Of a stretch of 64,000 bases of DNA, positions 25,320 to 38,866 are shown in pieces; the first letter of the stretch is position 1, and each line of letters starts with the position of its first letter. This DNA is from Blastocrithidia nonstop. Its lineage: Eukaryota > Euglenozoa > Kinetoplastea > Trypanosomatida > Trypanosomatidae. The stretch lies in contig JAQOTN010000041.1 in assembly GCA_028554745.1 (NCBI GenBank), forward strand, positions 620,001 to 684,000. The letters run 5' to 3'. The translations under genes were made by a program, and so were the position numbers. The notes under the pieces were generated by a model that saw only the letters and a list, made by a program, of their open reading frames with translations, ran no database searches and had not been told where the DNA came from.

Positions 25320-28300
25320 TTACAAGCCAAGTGATCGGCGAGTAGGAAAGCGTAAACCTAGCAGATGTCGTTCGTCAATGTTCAACTGAAGCAACAAGTT
25401 GTAATTTTTTATTGCATGTGGGTAAGAAAGTCGATTTGCACGATTGTCTTGAGTGGTACCGTACTATCGCCTGTGGCCATCTCGTACAGCGCACATACCA
25501 TCATCATCATCATTATCATTGTAAAGCGTAGTTCGCTAATTTATTGCTTTATTGTACACTTCTATCGTGTTTGTATTGCTAAAATTTCTGTCATCATTTC
25601 TATGTGCACAAAAAGGTCACGCTCATCGTTGTCTTATAGGTAATTTATTGTTTACATTATTTGACGGAGTAATGTGTGTAAATGGCCCCGACCGAAGCTG
25701 CGCAGACGGTCATTGTAGCTGGCGCGGGTACGCTGGAAATGGTGTCAGTCGGCATAATCAGCGAATACAGAAATTACGATGAATGCACTAGTTACCTTCC
25801 ATTTTATCTCTGAAAAAATGTTACTCGTCACTATGTGCACCTCCAAAATCATCTGTGTGATCATTAACTTCTGCATTATGTTTTTCGTGAAATCCTATCA
25901 TGTTATCAGTTTCATCAACATATACACCATCTCCAAACACCTGAAGTAAGTTTCGCTTCACTCCCACGTCGTATACATTTCGTTTCATGAATTGCCGCAT
26001 GTTTTTGGCACCAAAGCGTCGCTAATCATCTACGGTACACCCACGTGAACTTAAAAAAGCAACAAATTTTCGTGATGCTGTCATTTACTTTTGTTGCTTT
26101 GGTTTTGTCTTTATCGTTACATTGTGCGAATAATAATGCCGATACATTTGGGCATGTGGTGAAGGTGACGTGGAAGATGACAATGTAGATGACGATGATG
26201 AAGATGAAGAGCTTTTATTTAATTTTTTTATATTTTCCTTATCATCATCATCATCACCATCTTCATCATCATCATTATCGTTGCTAGTACTATCACTACA
26301 AATGTTTTTGTTGTTGCTTTTATTATCAGTAATGTCATCTGCAGTGCTCATGTCACTTTCAATATGCTTGTCCTGATGCGAAAAGGCTAATGTGCTTTCA
26401 TGAATAACAACATCAATTGTAGCAATGTTATGACGAACGTAAAAAATGTAACGGAAAAGCAAGTAGGTGCACATGATCGTAAATGCAAGGCATTCACCGT
26501 AGCAAATGAACACACCAATAGTAGGTGGGCCTACATTTAACTCATTGACTAGCAAGTCAAAATTGCGCAATGCGCGATATGCTAGTCCATGTTTGCTCGA
26601 GTGCAAATGCGATGGCGCTAACGATACGTTAGTGCTAAAGAACACGTTCTGGTTTGTACCTGTGTGTGTATTTACCAACGCACGTGCACTAAAATTTTAC
26701 AGCTTTAGAAAATACGCCGCAAAGGCAATAGTTAATTGAAGCAAAATTCACATTCCTGCGAGAGAGGAGTAGAAGAGAAGCAGCAGATAATTTTTCAGGT
26801 TAAAGAAGCCGACACACTGTCCAATTCATGGACAGTGATGGTCATATCGTAGAATACATCGATTGCACCGACTACAGTGATGGGCACGTGGAGGTTTATA
26901 GGTGGCACACACAGGACACAAGTTAAGATAATTGTTTAGTACACTCGTGTATGAGTTTGCATACGGGTTGAAGAAAAACTGTTCTTTAGTTTTAGGAAAG
27001 TGATGTGGCAAATGTTTACAACGGTTTTGCATTGAGCGAAGAAGATGTTGTTAGTTTGAACGCTTTTCTTCAGCATTACATATTTTATTATTATTATCAT
27101 ACTCATGCTAGTGATGATGATTATTATAATGAAGGAGGTGACGATAAGGATTTGCAGTTTTACTATTGCTAATATCATCATCATCATCATCATCAGCAAC
27201 AACAACAGCATTAGTAGTAGTAATAATAATGTGTGTATCACGTTAATCTTATCTATCAGTTGCAGTCTAATTAGCATGTTATGAACTGCTATCTTTAATC
27301 GCTCTTGTGATATTCTTGGATCTATTTGGTTGTGCATCTGTTATTTACACGTTATTGCCTTCCTAACCAGTAGAATACTAATCTGACTACTTTCGTTGTT
27401 GCACACTTTTTAATACTTTAACTTGATCACTAGTATTAATTTTATTTTTGATGTTATGACTACGCTAATCACTTCTGCAAACATACTCATCGCTACTAAG
27501 TTAATGTGCATCATTTTTGTTTTTCTAAACACTTGTCGCTACTTTACTATTACTGCTGTTACTGTTTGTATCTATTTTAGGCGATGAAGGAGTAGGGAAC
27601 GAGCGAATCTTGGTTGGTCGCATGTGTCGAGGTAGTGGTGGATAAGCTCCTATTTGTTTCGACAAAGTATGAGCGTGATGTGTATATTGAAGTGTATTGA
27701 GGCTATCTCACTATGGCACTTCCATTTCATCTTTTTTATTACAATCAACTTGACTAGTTGCATGGACTTTAGTAGTATCACTCCTTTGTGTAACGTGCAT
27801 TACAGGTGTACTCATTGCCTTTGTGTCAGTGGCGTTAAGGTGCATTTTTTGCATTACATTACACTAAACACGCGAGGGCATTGCTACTGCGTCATGACAT
27901 TCCTTTTATCGGTCTAGATTGTTTATTCTTTACTTGTGTATTGCGTCATTCTAATGCAGATGAGCATGTGATTGATCTTGTTGTTCAGCTATGTCATTTT
28001 CACTATCACCTGAACAGGCGATCATCTTGTATTTGGTATGTCACTTGGCGCTCGTTTGCTCTTATTTAAACGATGACTGCTTTCTAACGCTTGTATCTGT
28101 TTTTAAGTTTTTGTCACTACTATTTCCATTACTGTTGTTGTTATTATTGCGATTGTTTATGTGCTATCTCATTCTCCCTTGTTGATGTCGTCGCTTTCTG
28201 TAACGATAGGCTCGTCGTAGTAACGCAATCGGTGTGTAAAATGGTAACGGCTCATAAAAAGTTAATAGCGCTAATGTAGAACTGTTTTACTTACGCTGTG

Positions 28301-28922
28301 CGAAAACGGGCGGTACGTCACCTGGTGCCGTCATGACCGCCTCAACATATGATCAATATTACATCACTAACAGCACTGTACTAATAACAAATAAAACATA
28401 ACTTCAGCCATTCACACGTGTAAGTAGTTGTATGTACATCTCGTTTTACATTTCAATAGGGTTACCTGCTTCTCTAGTTACAACTTACATATCTTACAAG
28501 GTATTGTATAAATTATGCTATTGCTTTGTACTAGTATTTATGTTGTGCATATCATCATCCACATTATCTTCATTACCATTGTGCTGAAGTGGTGAACTTG
28601 AATAATAATAACCCAATGAATTATTCATGTTATTACCTTTCAAAGCATCATTGGCACCAAAAAAAGGAATAGTAGACATCTGCCGTGATGTGTTTTACCT
28701 TATTATATCATTTGTTGCATACTTTGACAACAATGCAGGACACGTGACAAAAATGTTTGCAGTGCTATCAATGCGTGAAAACGGGTGAGTAAGTGCACTT
28801 CCAATTACCTGTAGTGTGCACGGAAAAATATAGACGTAATAACTATATGTTGAAAATATGGTAATGGCAACGAGGACAAGCACAACAAACACATCACTGA
28901 AATTTCGACGGCACGGCGACAT
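25320..28922 (-). CDS. DHHC-type protein S-palmitoyltransferase
   Basis: About 1,200 residues, several times the usual size. DHHC enzymes transfer palmitate from CoA to protein Cys via the Cys of DHHC. Seen in order: TM1 (about 11-33), TM2 (about 172-195, [20 protein letters not shown], followed by TAPGDVP as in the family), a polar insert of about 450 residues rich in Asn, Asp and Glu, then the zinc domain [19 protein letters not shown] followed by [20 protein letters not shown] with the catalytic Cys near residue 697, TM3, TM4, TIDVVIHE (the TTxE place), an Asp-Ser insert, and [17 protein letters not shown], the conserved C-terminal Asn/aromatic motif. The Trp right after DHHCP is a TGA codon, an invariant Trp in this family and the clearest proof of UGA as Trp here. 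A long tail runs to tandem TAA at 25320-25322 and 25317-25319; a TAA at 25821 is an alternative end. Confidence 0.9.
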
Positions 28923-31353
28923 ACAGCGGCAACTGCAAATAAATTTAATAATTTAAAAACAAGGTTTGTTTGGTTGTATAACTTACTCAGCACTATCTTG
29001 CCTCCAAAAAAAAGTTATTCTATGACTTTTTGTCATCAAAGGAAATATAGTAATTGATAAAAAAGAAAGAAAGAAAGAAAAACAGTAATTGCGCATAGCA
29101 TTTATCGCTTTGAAAAGATTTGTGTGATCATTATCATTGACTATCAAATAGGATCAAGTTGTCATTTTTGTCCTCGTTATTATTCTCTATTTTTAAGTAT
29201 TTCATGTTTGTAGTACGCAAGTGTAATTGTAAGTAAATGACTTTTTTGACGTTTGTTTATAATGTTTGAATAAAAAATATTTTTATATTTTAAATTTATT
29301 TAGTTGATGCATGTGGATACAAGTACATTTTGCTGTCATTAATGTGGTTATATGTGGGTAATTATAATAATAATCTTGGGAAATACCGATCAAATAATGA
29401 ATAAACATATTTTTTCTGAATAAACTACAAATAAAGTTTTTAATATACATTTTTAACATCTTCTAAAAGATATTTATTTTTTTCAAATTCTGTAGTTATT
29501 TGTTTGTTTTTGCTACCATAAGTTTTATAAATGTAAACGAACCCTTTACCTCATATTAGAATAACTCAAAAGAAGTATTTTGCTACTTTTCTGAAAAAAT
29601 TAATTCTTTTTCGTTTATGTTGTTCGATCAACTTTATATACATTACTCAAATAGGTGTGAACACATTTTTAGTCATTTCTATTTAGCATTACATACATGA
29701 CTTCCCTACAAAAAAAAAAAACACGAAAACGTGCACTTATTAAAATTATTATTATTGCACTATCTCTTTACTTACTTTTTTTGCATTTCTTATAACATTA
29801 TAAAACAATATTCAATTTCAACAAACACAAAAACAAATTGGTTATTATTTTATTTACACTTTACCAGCAAAAATAATAAGTTAATAAAATTTTCATTACA
29901 TGAGTTTAGTTGTGATTACCTCGTTTACGTATTTACATTCTGCACTATTATAACTATTTGATTTTATTTGGGTAATCTTATTACTTTTACACAACGTCAT
30001 GATTCGATAAGATAAATTTTTATGTATTTGTTACCTTTGACCTGAAGGGAAAAAAATAATAATCAATAATTACTTTTTTTTAAACACTTCACATAAAATA
30101 ACAGAAAGAGAGTGTGTAACAATATTATAATAAAATAAAAATATAAGAAAAAATGTATGTTTGTAAATAAATTTTTTGGGAAAGTAGCGACAACGCACAT
30201 GGCTCATCACTACCTTGTGAATACTAAATCTTTATCTTTTGCAAACATTTGTAATTGTGCAAAATGAAATAAGGTTTATTACTTAATTATGTCAAACGAC
30301 TTACACACACACACACGTATACAGCTCTGAAATTACTTCACTTATAAGATTTTACATAATAAAAATAAAAAGCAAAATTTGTCACTAACAATAAACAGAC
30401 GAATTGTACACACTCACTGTCTGTTTGCTAATTAATTTGCTAATATTTCAATTCAAAGATTTAGTAAGGCGAATTCAGAAAAAGTAAAAATATATAGGTA
30501 TTACAAAATATACTTTACATCATTTATTATTCAGAAAATTTTCTATAAATTGCATGAGATAAAAGATGGTGATGGTCCGCGACCAAAAATTGATAACATT
30601 GACGTCAACTTAAATAAAAATCACAGTAAGTATACAATAAATTGTCAGTTTACAAGTAAATTTTCTTTTATAAAAGGTTTTTGCCTTACCACGTAATATT
30701 ATTAAGGCGATATAGCAATCAAACTATATATAACAATGTCAATTGATAAACATTTATTATGACATTAAACAAAAATTTATATAGTTGTATATAATGCAAA
30801 TATAATTTCAATATTATTATTTTGTGGTGATCGTCAAATACATACATACATATTTAAATAACCTGGAAAAAGAAATAAGTAAACAGGCACGTACACTTGT
30901 CTAATCAAGCATATATGTTGCTACCTGCTAAGCAAGCAAGTGATTAACCAAAAGAAAAAAAAAATTAAGCTTGCGAAGAGTAATTTAGTAAAATCATTAA
31001 ATAGACACAATACAAAACGTTGTACCTGTGGTACATTTGATACAAATAAAAACAACAAGTTGCTAATAACAGGAAAAGAAAAATTTTTTATTATAACAAA
31101 AGTGTTAGAAATGAAATAACGTGAGATACAAATGTAGTAATTATATCAAGACAACACTTAACAAGTAACAAAAAAAAAGAGTGTGGAGGGAAGAAAAACA
31201 TATTAGCAACTTTCTCTGACCTAACAAATTTTGTTTTTAACCGCTAATCGGTAAAAATAACAACCGAGCGATAAAAGAAGGGTATTGTTAAGGTACATTG
31301 TTAATAACTTTAACAATAGTAAGTTGTACGTATTCAATATACAAGCTACTATT
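28923..31353. other. Long intergenic spacer
   Basis: About 2.4 kb, strongly AT-rich. No gene seen on either strand. It holds C/T tracts on the minus strand at about 29061-29084 and 31169-31199; the latter is far from any downstream Met and could mark an unseen transcript. Confidence 0.45.
29061..29084 (-). promoter_or_regulatory. Polypyrimidine tract upstream of DHHC gene
   Basis: A GAAA-repeat purine run on the plus strand, read as CTTT repeats on the coding strand, about 140 bases above the DHHC start Met. Fits a spliced-leader acceptor region. Confidence 0.45.
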
Positions 31354-31356
31354 TTA

Positions 31357-33795
31357 TTATGCATCTTCGTAATTCTCTGTTTTCTACAGAGCAATTTATT
31401 GTCGCGGATTGCACTGCATCTGCGGTGTATATGGAGCTTGAGCAACAGACGTAGACTGGTTCAATTGCTGATATTGTTGTGGTGGTAGTTATGATAGCTG
31501 ATGCTAGTGAAGCTGCTGCTGTGAATGTAAATTATATCGTTGCATGCATTACAATCTCATTTCAGCACCAAACGGTATGTATAAGGGCAACACATTTCCT
31601 CTGATTACCTGTACAGGCGTCGGAGTAGTACGCACATTTCTTTTCTGCCGTTAAAATTGTCGTTATTGTTGTTGTTATTGTTGAATGTGGTGATGTTGAT
31701 TTGAATGTTGCACGTAATTCATCTCATTACAAACACTTTCCTTATTGCACATCATGTTATTCTGGCCATAACGCTGAATACTTTATTGTAAATCTGTGAG
31801 CTGAGAATGATGACGGGAGTTATTAGGTAGCATCATTACCTGACGATATGGTTCATGTTGGTACTTTTGCGAGGTCAACATAACAGGTGTCGGTTGCTGA
31901 GGAGGTGAGATGACAGCAATGGTGTTTGACAGCTTAACGCCTTACTGATGCAAATCATAGCTGTTTGCATTTCAATCAATTTATTGTTGTTGTCGTTGTT
32001 GTTGTTGTTGTTGATTTTGATGCTACGATTGCTGTTGTTGTATTTGTTGATACAAAAGCGTATTCGGTGCAACATTCATCGAGGCAACAAGTTTAACATT
32101 GGTGTACGGTGTAAGATAATAGCCATCATATCGTGTCCGTGACTTATCAAGCGCGTTCTATGCAGGAGGTGTAACCGGTTAGAGGTGATAGGATGTAATT
32201 TTGTTATTTTACATCAGATTAGTACCACTTAAACCATCATCACAGCAATGCGTTTGCTCATTACGTGAACGTACATGTGTGGTGTTCACCTCACTTGTTT
32301 GAGTAGCATAGCGATGAAATGTGCTGAGATGAGAAGGCGAGTGTAGTTGGTTGGCAATAAATCGCATCTGATGTGGCTGATCGCAACGCACTACTTCTAC
32401 CATTACTTTACCTGACTGATTGCTGTTCGGTGAGCTTTTCTGCTGCTCACATGCACGAACTTTACACCGACTGGTATTACGGCATCACCAGATAATCTCA
32501 TTTGTCTTTTTGTTTCGAGCGAGCATCATGTTCTGCGCCGATCGCTTCTTGCCAAGTAATATGCACTGCACCTGATCTAGTGAGTTAATGTTGTGTTACA
32601 ACAAAATATCACAACTGTACGGCAATACCTCGTAAAGTGGTTCATCGTTGTTTTCTTGCATCATCGTTAATTACGGAATATTAGCCATTTGTAACACTTT
32701 CATTGCAGAATTGCTTTTTTTACTATTACTATTATTATTTATATCATCACAGTTCACTTTAGCTACGCTCTCATCATTGTTACTGTTATTTGTATTCATG
32801 ATAGTGTTCATGTTGTCAGTACTACCTTCTCTTTGTATTTGATTTTATTGCTTCTTTGCATCAGTTTGACCGGAGTTGGGTCATTGTAAAGAGGTATTAG
32901 TTCCTGGTGATAAATAACTTGAAGGTGTAATTTGTTATTTCTTCTGTGAAGTTATAGGGGAATTATATGACGGTGATGACGACGACGAAATAGCATTAGT
33001 AAATAATGCCACCGGAGGCTGAAACGAGTTCATGAATGGACCAATCATAGACCCGTTTGTTTCCCTCTTGAGCATCAACGGAGCAGCACACGATTGTGTG
33101 TAGAGAACATCACGTACAGCTGGCGAAGAGGTTGTCACTGCTGTTGTCGGTGTAATTGCTGGTGAGTTGTAGTTACATGGTGTTGTACTCGTTTACATAA
33201 CATATTTTACACAATTTTTGTTCGCGTGCGTTACGGTATGCTGGCATTGCAAGTTAGGTTGTGTAGTGTTTTGCACATACACTTAATGTTAGTGTTGCTG
33301 TTGTTGCTGTGATGGTGATGATCTAGGTAATTGTTGAGATGGATGCTGCATGTGAATAACATTTGCGCTGTCAAATTCGCGTTTTCCTTGACTGTATTTT
33401 ATTGCATTTACACAATACTGTTGAGAATTAATGTTATTACAGTTATTGTTGCTGATGTGCTGATGGGTGTTGTTGTAATTATATTGACTAGGTGCAGAAG
33501 CAATTGTAGTAGTATAATACTTATTAGCATCATACGCATTTGACCTCTCATTGCTTGAAGTAATCTGTCCTGTAGTATTTGTCGGACAGTTTACACTTTC
33601 GTTATGCCTTGCGTAATGCTGTTAATTGACCGATAAGCACGATTAATTATGAGAATTAGCGGACCGATTTAACATACTATTTTCGTTGATATTAGATGTG
33701 TTGACAAATGGACCTTATGGTAACCGGATGACATTGAACAGCATGTACTGTTGACGCTACTCCACATCCTGAGTCGACCTTAACTTCTAAGACAT
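31357..33795 (-). CDS. Gln/Asn-rich protein, possible RNA regulator
   Basis: About 812 residues. Start Met at 33793-33795 (MSEKLRSTQDVEERQQYMLF then NVIRLPEGPFVN); it ends in tandem TAA at 31357-31359 and 31354-31356. The first 400 residues are low in order, rich in Asn, Gln and Ser. The middle holds the only clearly ordered domain: IPELTMMQENNDEPLYEVLP, YSCDILLEHN, VQCILLGKKRSAQNMMLARN and NEIIWWCRNTSRCKVRACEQ, with four Cys that might bind a metal. The last 300 residues are Gln/His-rich with CAA and CAG runs. This composition is common in trypanosomatid RNA-binding regulators, but no RRM, CCCH or PUF motif can be named, so the role is an inference only. A coding-like stretch below the tandem stops (31200-31350) was left out. 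Confidence 0.65.
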
Positions 33796-35485
33796 CGTAA
33801 ACAGGTGTTTTTTTTAAAAGAAGCAATTTTAAAATTACACTAGATCGGAAAGAATTCAAAAAAAGAAATAAAGATTATTTGTAAATTTGATTTAGAAATG
33901 AATAGATTTGAAATATTATATAACACACTACACTGAATATAATTTTGTTTGCCAATGTTTGATTTTGTAAGCAATTATAAAAGTAATTACGATAATAATA
34001 ACAAAAAAATTGTAATGGCACAACTATACCTAATTATATAACAAGAAAACTAATAACCAAAAAAATAAAAAAATTAGTAACTCAACTAGTAACAATTTGT
34101 AGTAAATGTAATAACAATAACAACGACAACAAAATAAATACGCAAATAAAAAGAAATACAAGTTTGTGATACTTGTAGCAAAAATTTTAAAATTTCGAGA
34201 ATTACAATGGTGCAAAATTAAACTGTTGTAGATTCACTTTCCTTTACTAAGAATGTTTGAGTGATAAAAAAATTATATAAGTCTGTAAACTTATAAAATT
34301 TTGATACTATTTACTTTTGTACAAAGTTCAAGGAGATATAACAACAAAGAAGGGTGATGTCAACGACACCAACGAAAGTGCAAAAATTGTAAAACAAACA
34401 AACAATAACGTAAGTGATAACTTGGCAAAGTTGCAGCAAAAAAAAATGATCACAAATCTTATTTATGAGAGAGGAAAGGCTTTTTTTCAATAAATAATGT
34501 AAATAAACCGTTGAAAGAATAAATATATATTTATTTTTTTTAATTTGTATGAATGTACGGTTGCGATTACTGTTGTTGGTGAAGAAATAAAACAGAGAGA
34601 AAGAGAGAAAGAGAGAGATAGGAGAAAAGTAGGAAAGATATGGAATAGGATATAGCTGATAAAAGACTATATATTATGCTAATATTATTTTATTATTTGT
34701 ATATATTTTTTGGCGTACCTTTTTCTTTTTTAGCAACTTTCTAATTTGTTATTTCTATTTCTATAAATTTTTATGGTTCTGCGGCAAACTGTATCGACAA
34801 ATGTAAAGATTTATTTAATTAGAAAGCTTGTTTAGAAATTAATATGCTTGTTTTTTTTAGTAGGTTAGCTTAGTAAGTAAGAAAAAAATGAACTTCTGCA
34901 GTGTGTATTTTTGTGCAATCTATTAAGATGCAATTACTTGCACCTTGATGCAATAAAGTTGAAAGCGGCTACGTTTTTTTTTATAATCGTTAATATTTTT
35001 ATCTATTGGCAAATTAAAAAAAAAATAGATATCTTCAAATCAAACCACAAAAGATTGCTACTATATTAATATAATAAATTTAAGGTAAACTAATACAAAA
35101 GACACCAAAGTAATAATCTTAAGATAATAACGTAAAGGTTGAAAAATGTATTGCAAACTAAATATAAGATGACAAAAAAACTCGCAGAAAAAAAGGCTTT
35201 AAAAGTAATTGCTTGTTAACCTTTAGTAAAATATGTGAGTACAGCTATGAATTTTGGGTCGTTATTCTAAAAATGCGGGATTAAGCGGGTAAGAAGTTTA
35301 CGATGAACGCAATCTTTTATTCGATTATAAATATTGAAAAGAAAAAAAAGAATAAATAGAAGTTGAAGTAAACATAGTATAGTTATTAACATGACAGTAA
35401 AAATATTTAGTGTAACTTATTTTGTACATCTTAGTAGGTACAGATTTTACATAATATCAAATTAAGATTAGTATTATAGCAATAT
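33796..35485. other. Intergenic spacer
   Basis: About 1.7 kb, AT-rich, no gene seen. It contains the long purine run at 34588-34638. Confidence 0.4.
34588..34638 (-). promoter_or_regulatory. Strong polypyrimidine tract and AG, trans-splice acceptor
   Basis: About 50 nearly unbroken purines on the plus strand are a C/T tract on the coding strand, followed at about 34572 by CAACAACAG. The best candidate spliced-leader acceptor in the window, for the Gln/Asn-rich gene; it implies a 5' UTR of some 775 bases. Confidence 0.55.
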
Positions 35486-38400
35486 TTATATAATTACTGT
35501 GTTTACTACCTTTTTTATGCGTGAAATAAAGTTGACAGCAGCAACAATAATGTGACTATAATATTATCACTTTACAACTCATAAAATTTTGGTCTTTTGT
35601 GAACAGTTCTATGTAGAAGACACATTATTTACGTGATGTAAAAATGAAAGTCACTTTGTGTAAATGAACATATTGTTATTATTATGGCATTGTATTTTGT
35701 CTGCACTCTATAAAGCATTATGTGAAATCACTTTGTGGCTAACTTTACCTTATTCAGTATTAAACAATAATTACTATTGCGTTTTATGATGTTCTTGTAA
35801 CGTACGTACACCTTGCATTTTATATTTAGTACACATGTGTAATCGGTTGCATTGATGATATTATTTGCTAAGCAATAAAAGCAATTAGGCAACACTATAT
35901 TTACATTTACACTACTACATCTATTGTTGAAGAAAACTAGATAGAAGAGCAACGTCATCACGTGTAATTCGTGTCAAAATGTAAAACTAACACAACATGA
36001 AATGCAACGAGGAGAGTGGAAACTCTCTGCTAAAATGCATAGCCGCGATTAAGTGTTGTAGTAAGAAAAAATTGTTACATTGACTATTTGCAATTTCATG
36101 ATCATAATCACATTCAAAGCTTTGTATTTCTCTGATAGCATCACCATCATTTTAGCACATATTATTTTCTACTTGCACGTTACAACTACTGTGGTTAGCT
36201 TTGTTATCATGATCGATATTACCGCCCCTTGACCTAAAATGTGTATAAAGTTTACAGTTTATGCAAACAATTTTCTGTAGTTTGCGAATAATGTAATTTA
36301 TACTTACACCTTGCGGCAAGCCAGCTTTTGTGTTCAATATCATCCCATTCTTAGCAAATAATTCAGGAAATGGCTGCTACTGTAATTATTGTTTATTTCG
36401 GATTGAAGCAGTACATCTGGTAGTACCAACCGAAAGTTGCTAAGACGCTTTTGATGCATAACATCAGCTCAATAATCAGTTATCGTTATATCACGCTCTA
36501 CTATAATCTTCTATGCACTTGTCAAGCTTATTGTGTTTGCAACAAACACATTTTCCCTTCTACCCATTTGCGTAAATTTTATCGCGCTTTCGCTTCTGTG
36601 CATGTAATTAACCAAAACACATTTTATCTACACTGCAATTAACTGATGAGTGTTTATTTTTTTCTGATTAATGCTTCGCTACCAATAATAATTATTTCTT
36701 TTACTAATTACATTTACAAGTATGCATTTGTGCACTTTGCACAACTGTCAATCATGTAGCGCGTGAGTAATCACTGTCATTATTGCATGACAATTTAGCA
36801 ATCCGGTGATTTTAGCAACCGTCATTACTATTATTATGATTTTTATTTTTATTATTAGAAGTATTAGTAGTATAAACCTATTCGCACGTTCACTCATCAA
36901 GATCAAACGTCTAGATTAATGGAATGTCTAAATTGTATCTTTTCGGTAGAAAGCACATGTCCATTGTAGACGCATTAGTTGAACACAATAATGCCTTTTA
37001 TAGAGTTTGTTAATCAAAATTTCTGTTACCTCATTGTATCTTTTATCAAGTTGCATCAAGACTTTTTTTCATTTTATTCTTCTCTTACACAATTTCAGAC
37101 AGTTGATTTACATATCTACTTTGATTTACCTTCTACATATTGTGTTACACGTTTAATTTTTGTTTATTTATATGCTCGCTACGACTAGAACAAGGACAAG
37201 AGTTACTATGTACATGATCTTATTAGCAAACTAGTGCACCGCGTATTTGGCTAACCCTTGCTTGCCAAATTTTTCGTACAGCACTACACGCATCTTTCTA
37301 TGTGCTTCGTAAGTTTACAGGCAGCTTTTATACTTTTGCGTCTGAACATTAACTTTTGTTACTGACATGCTGTGTTGTGGTGTAATATCGTTTGCACTTG
37401 TTATTACTAGAATGTACATGTAATTACAAACTTTTACTATTTTACTATTTTAGTGCATTAGATACCCCAACACAAATAACATGTAAAAATATTGGTTATA
37501 ACATAAAGTGCTAGCAGTGCTTGCCTAACAATCCTTACACACTTCACCGTCATAACTTGTCACTACATGACATGTTCAAGTTAGGTTTGCCTTTGCCAGG
37601 TTTGAGACGAGCGCATGTGCGAAACATGGCATTAACATCATTCTAAGAATAGTGGGAAGCAACAACATGATTATGAAAGGATTGTGTCTACTATTTGTGC
37701 TGCAAACCCTATGTAGTATTTCCATGTTATTTGTTGCATATATCAACAAAATTATTATTACGTTATGTGTGAGAGGGCTATGTTTACGGTAAATCTTCAC
37801 ATGGAAACTACTAACGTGGAGATTATTTTACGAGAGAGGTGAATGGAGTTTGTAAAAGTAATTTGCCACTTGGTTTGTGTAATGCCACTGTACTCATCGC
37901 ACCACATGGTCAGTGCGTACAGACCAAACACACACGAACACCTTACCGCAGTGCAAAAGTCAAATTATCAGCATTTGTTTGTGGTGACTATAGCTATTGT
38001 GTTTATTTCCAATTGGCACTAGAATCAGTAAAAGTGTTCAGTTTAATGAAAGGATGTACATGTTTTTAGTTTACTGACTATTGCGATAACAGTCATGACA
38101 TGCCATCAAGCAAAAAGGCAATAAAAGCACGTCGTGCCATCACTTAGGCTTGGCCATCGGTCATGCGCAATGGTGCAAGGAGTGCATTTTATAATTGCGT
38201 GATAACGGTTTTGCTCTTTGCATTTGTGTACTTAGTAGTAGAAGTAGCAGCATCAATATCAATTTTAACGCAACGGTCAATATTATTGACACAATTCGTT
38301 GCATTTTGAGAGAACGTGTTGCGTGAAGGATTACATTTGAGTTTACACTAAATATTTTCGTTTTATTTTGGTTACGCCTTGTGTAGATTTATCATTGAAG

Positions 38401-38866
38401 ATGATCATGATGATGATGATGATGATGATCGTTATAGATATTACTACTCAACACCTACACAGCGTGTACCACTACCTAATGCCACACAAAGATATCGTAA
38501 TTTACAATTTCTTACATTTACTTAACCAGTATTACTGCTATCATTATATTTTTATAAAGCAGAAATTTTATTGCTTGCATTTTAGTGTTGTCTTAATTGT
38601 TATCAATTACTCACCTACAAAACAATGCCAGCTAATACATGCGCGCCAGCTTATACGTTAGATTGTATGTTGTGCTTTTTTGTAAAATCACAGGTTTGAT
38701 TATTGTCACTATGATAGTGTAATTAATCGTTACTTGTCTGCATTATCTTACTTGACTCGGATGCATAACCTAATATTCGATTCCAATGCGTTGAGGAATG
38801 TGCCTGGCATGCCTTTCGTACCGCCTCATGCGCAGAAGACGCTCACAATTCTTACGGTATGTACAT
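35486..38866 (-). CDS. ADAT1: ADAT1-like tRNA adenosine deaminase
   Basis: About 1,126 residues, enlarged by Asn/Ser-rich inserts. ADAT1 deaminates adenosine 37 of tRNA-Ala to inosine. Seen: TDGQAEVMARRAFIAFLL (family NDSHAEVxARR), PCGAMST (family PCGDAS, Cys about 321), RLKPGKGKPNLNMSCSDKLW then RWSVEGLLGKHCEHF and EPIFLHVICVG (family KPGRGxxTLSMSCSDKIARW then GxxGxLLxxFLEPIYL; Cys about 434), and a C-terminal KAGLPQGVS and SREFPLSSLHFMLCEFYILT. The catalytic Glu (about 241) is a TAA codon. The zinc-ligand His just before it is Gln (CAA, 38150-38152), an unusual change that could impair zinc binding or be a sequence error. The N-terminus MYIPEELWASSAHEAVRKA is free of targeting features. Start Met at 38864-38866; end at TAA 35486, after some AT-rich low-order sequence. 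Confidence 0.85.

Noticed and set aside
25650-25860. Alternative minus frame giving a TM-like reading ([15 protein letters not shown])
   Set aside because: It overlaps the DHHC C-terminal frame, which runs on smoothly to a tandem TAA.
26826-26828. UGA as selenocysteine
   Set aside because: The positions are invariant Trp sites of several unrelated families and TGA is common throughout.
31200-31353. Coding-like extension below the Gln/Asn-rich gene
   Set aside because: It follows tandem TAA and runs into a polypyrimidine tract; more likely 3' UTR.
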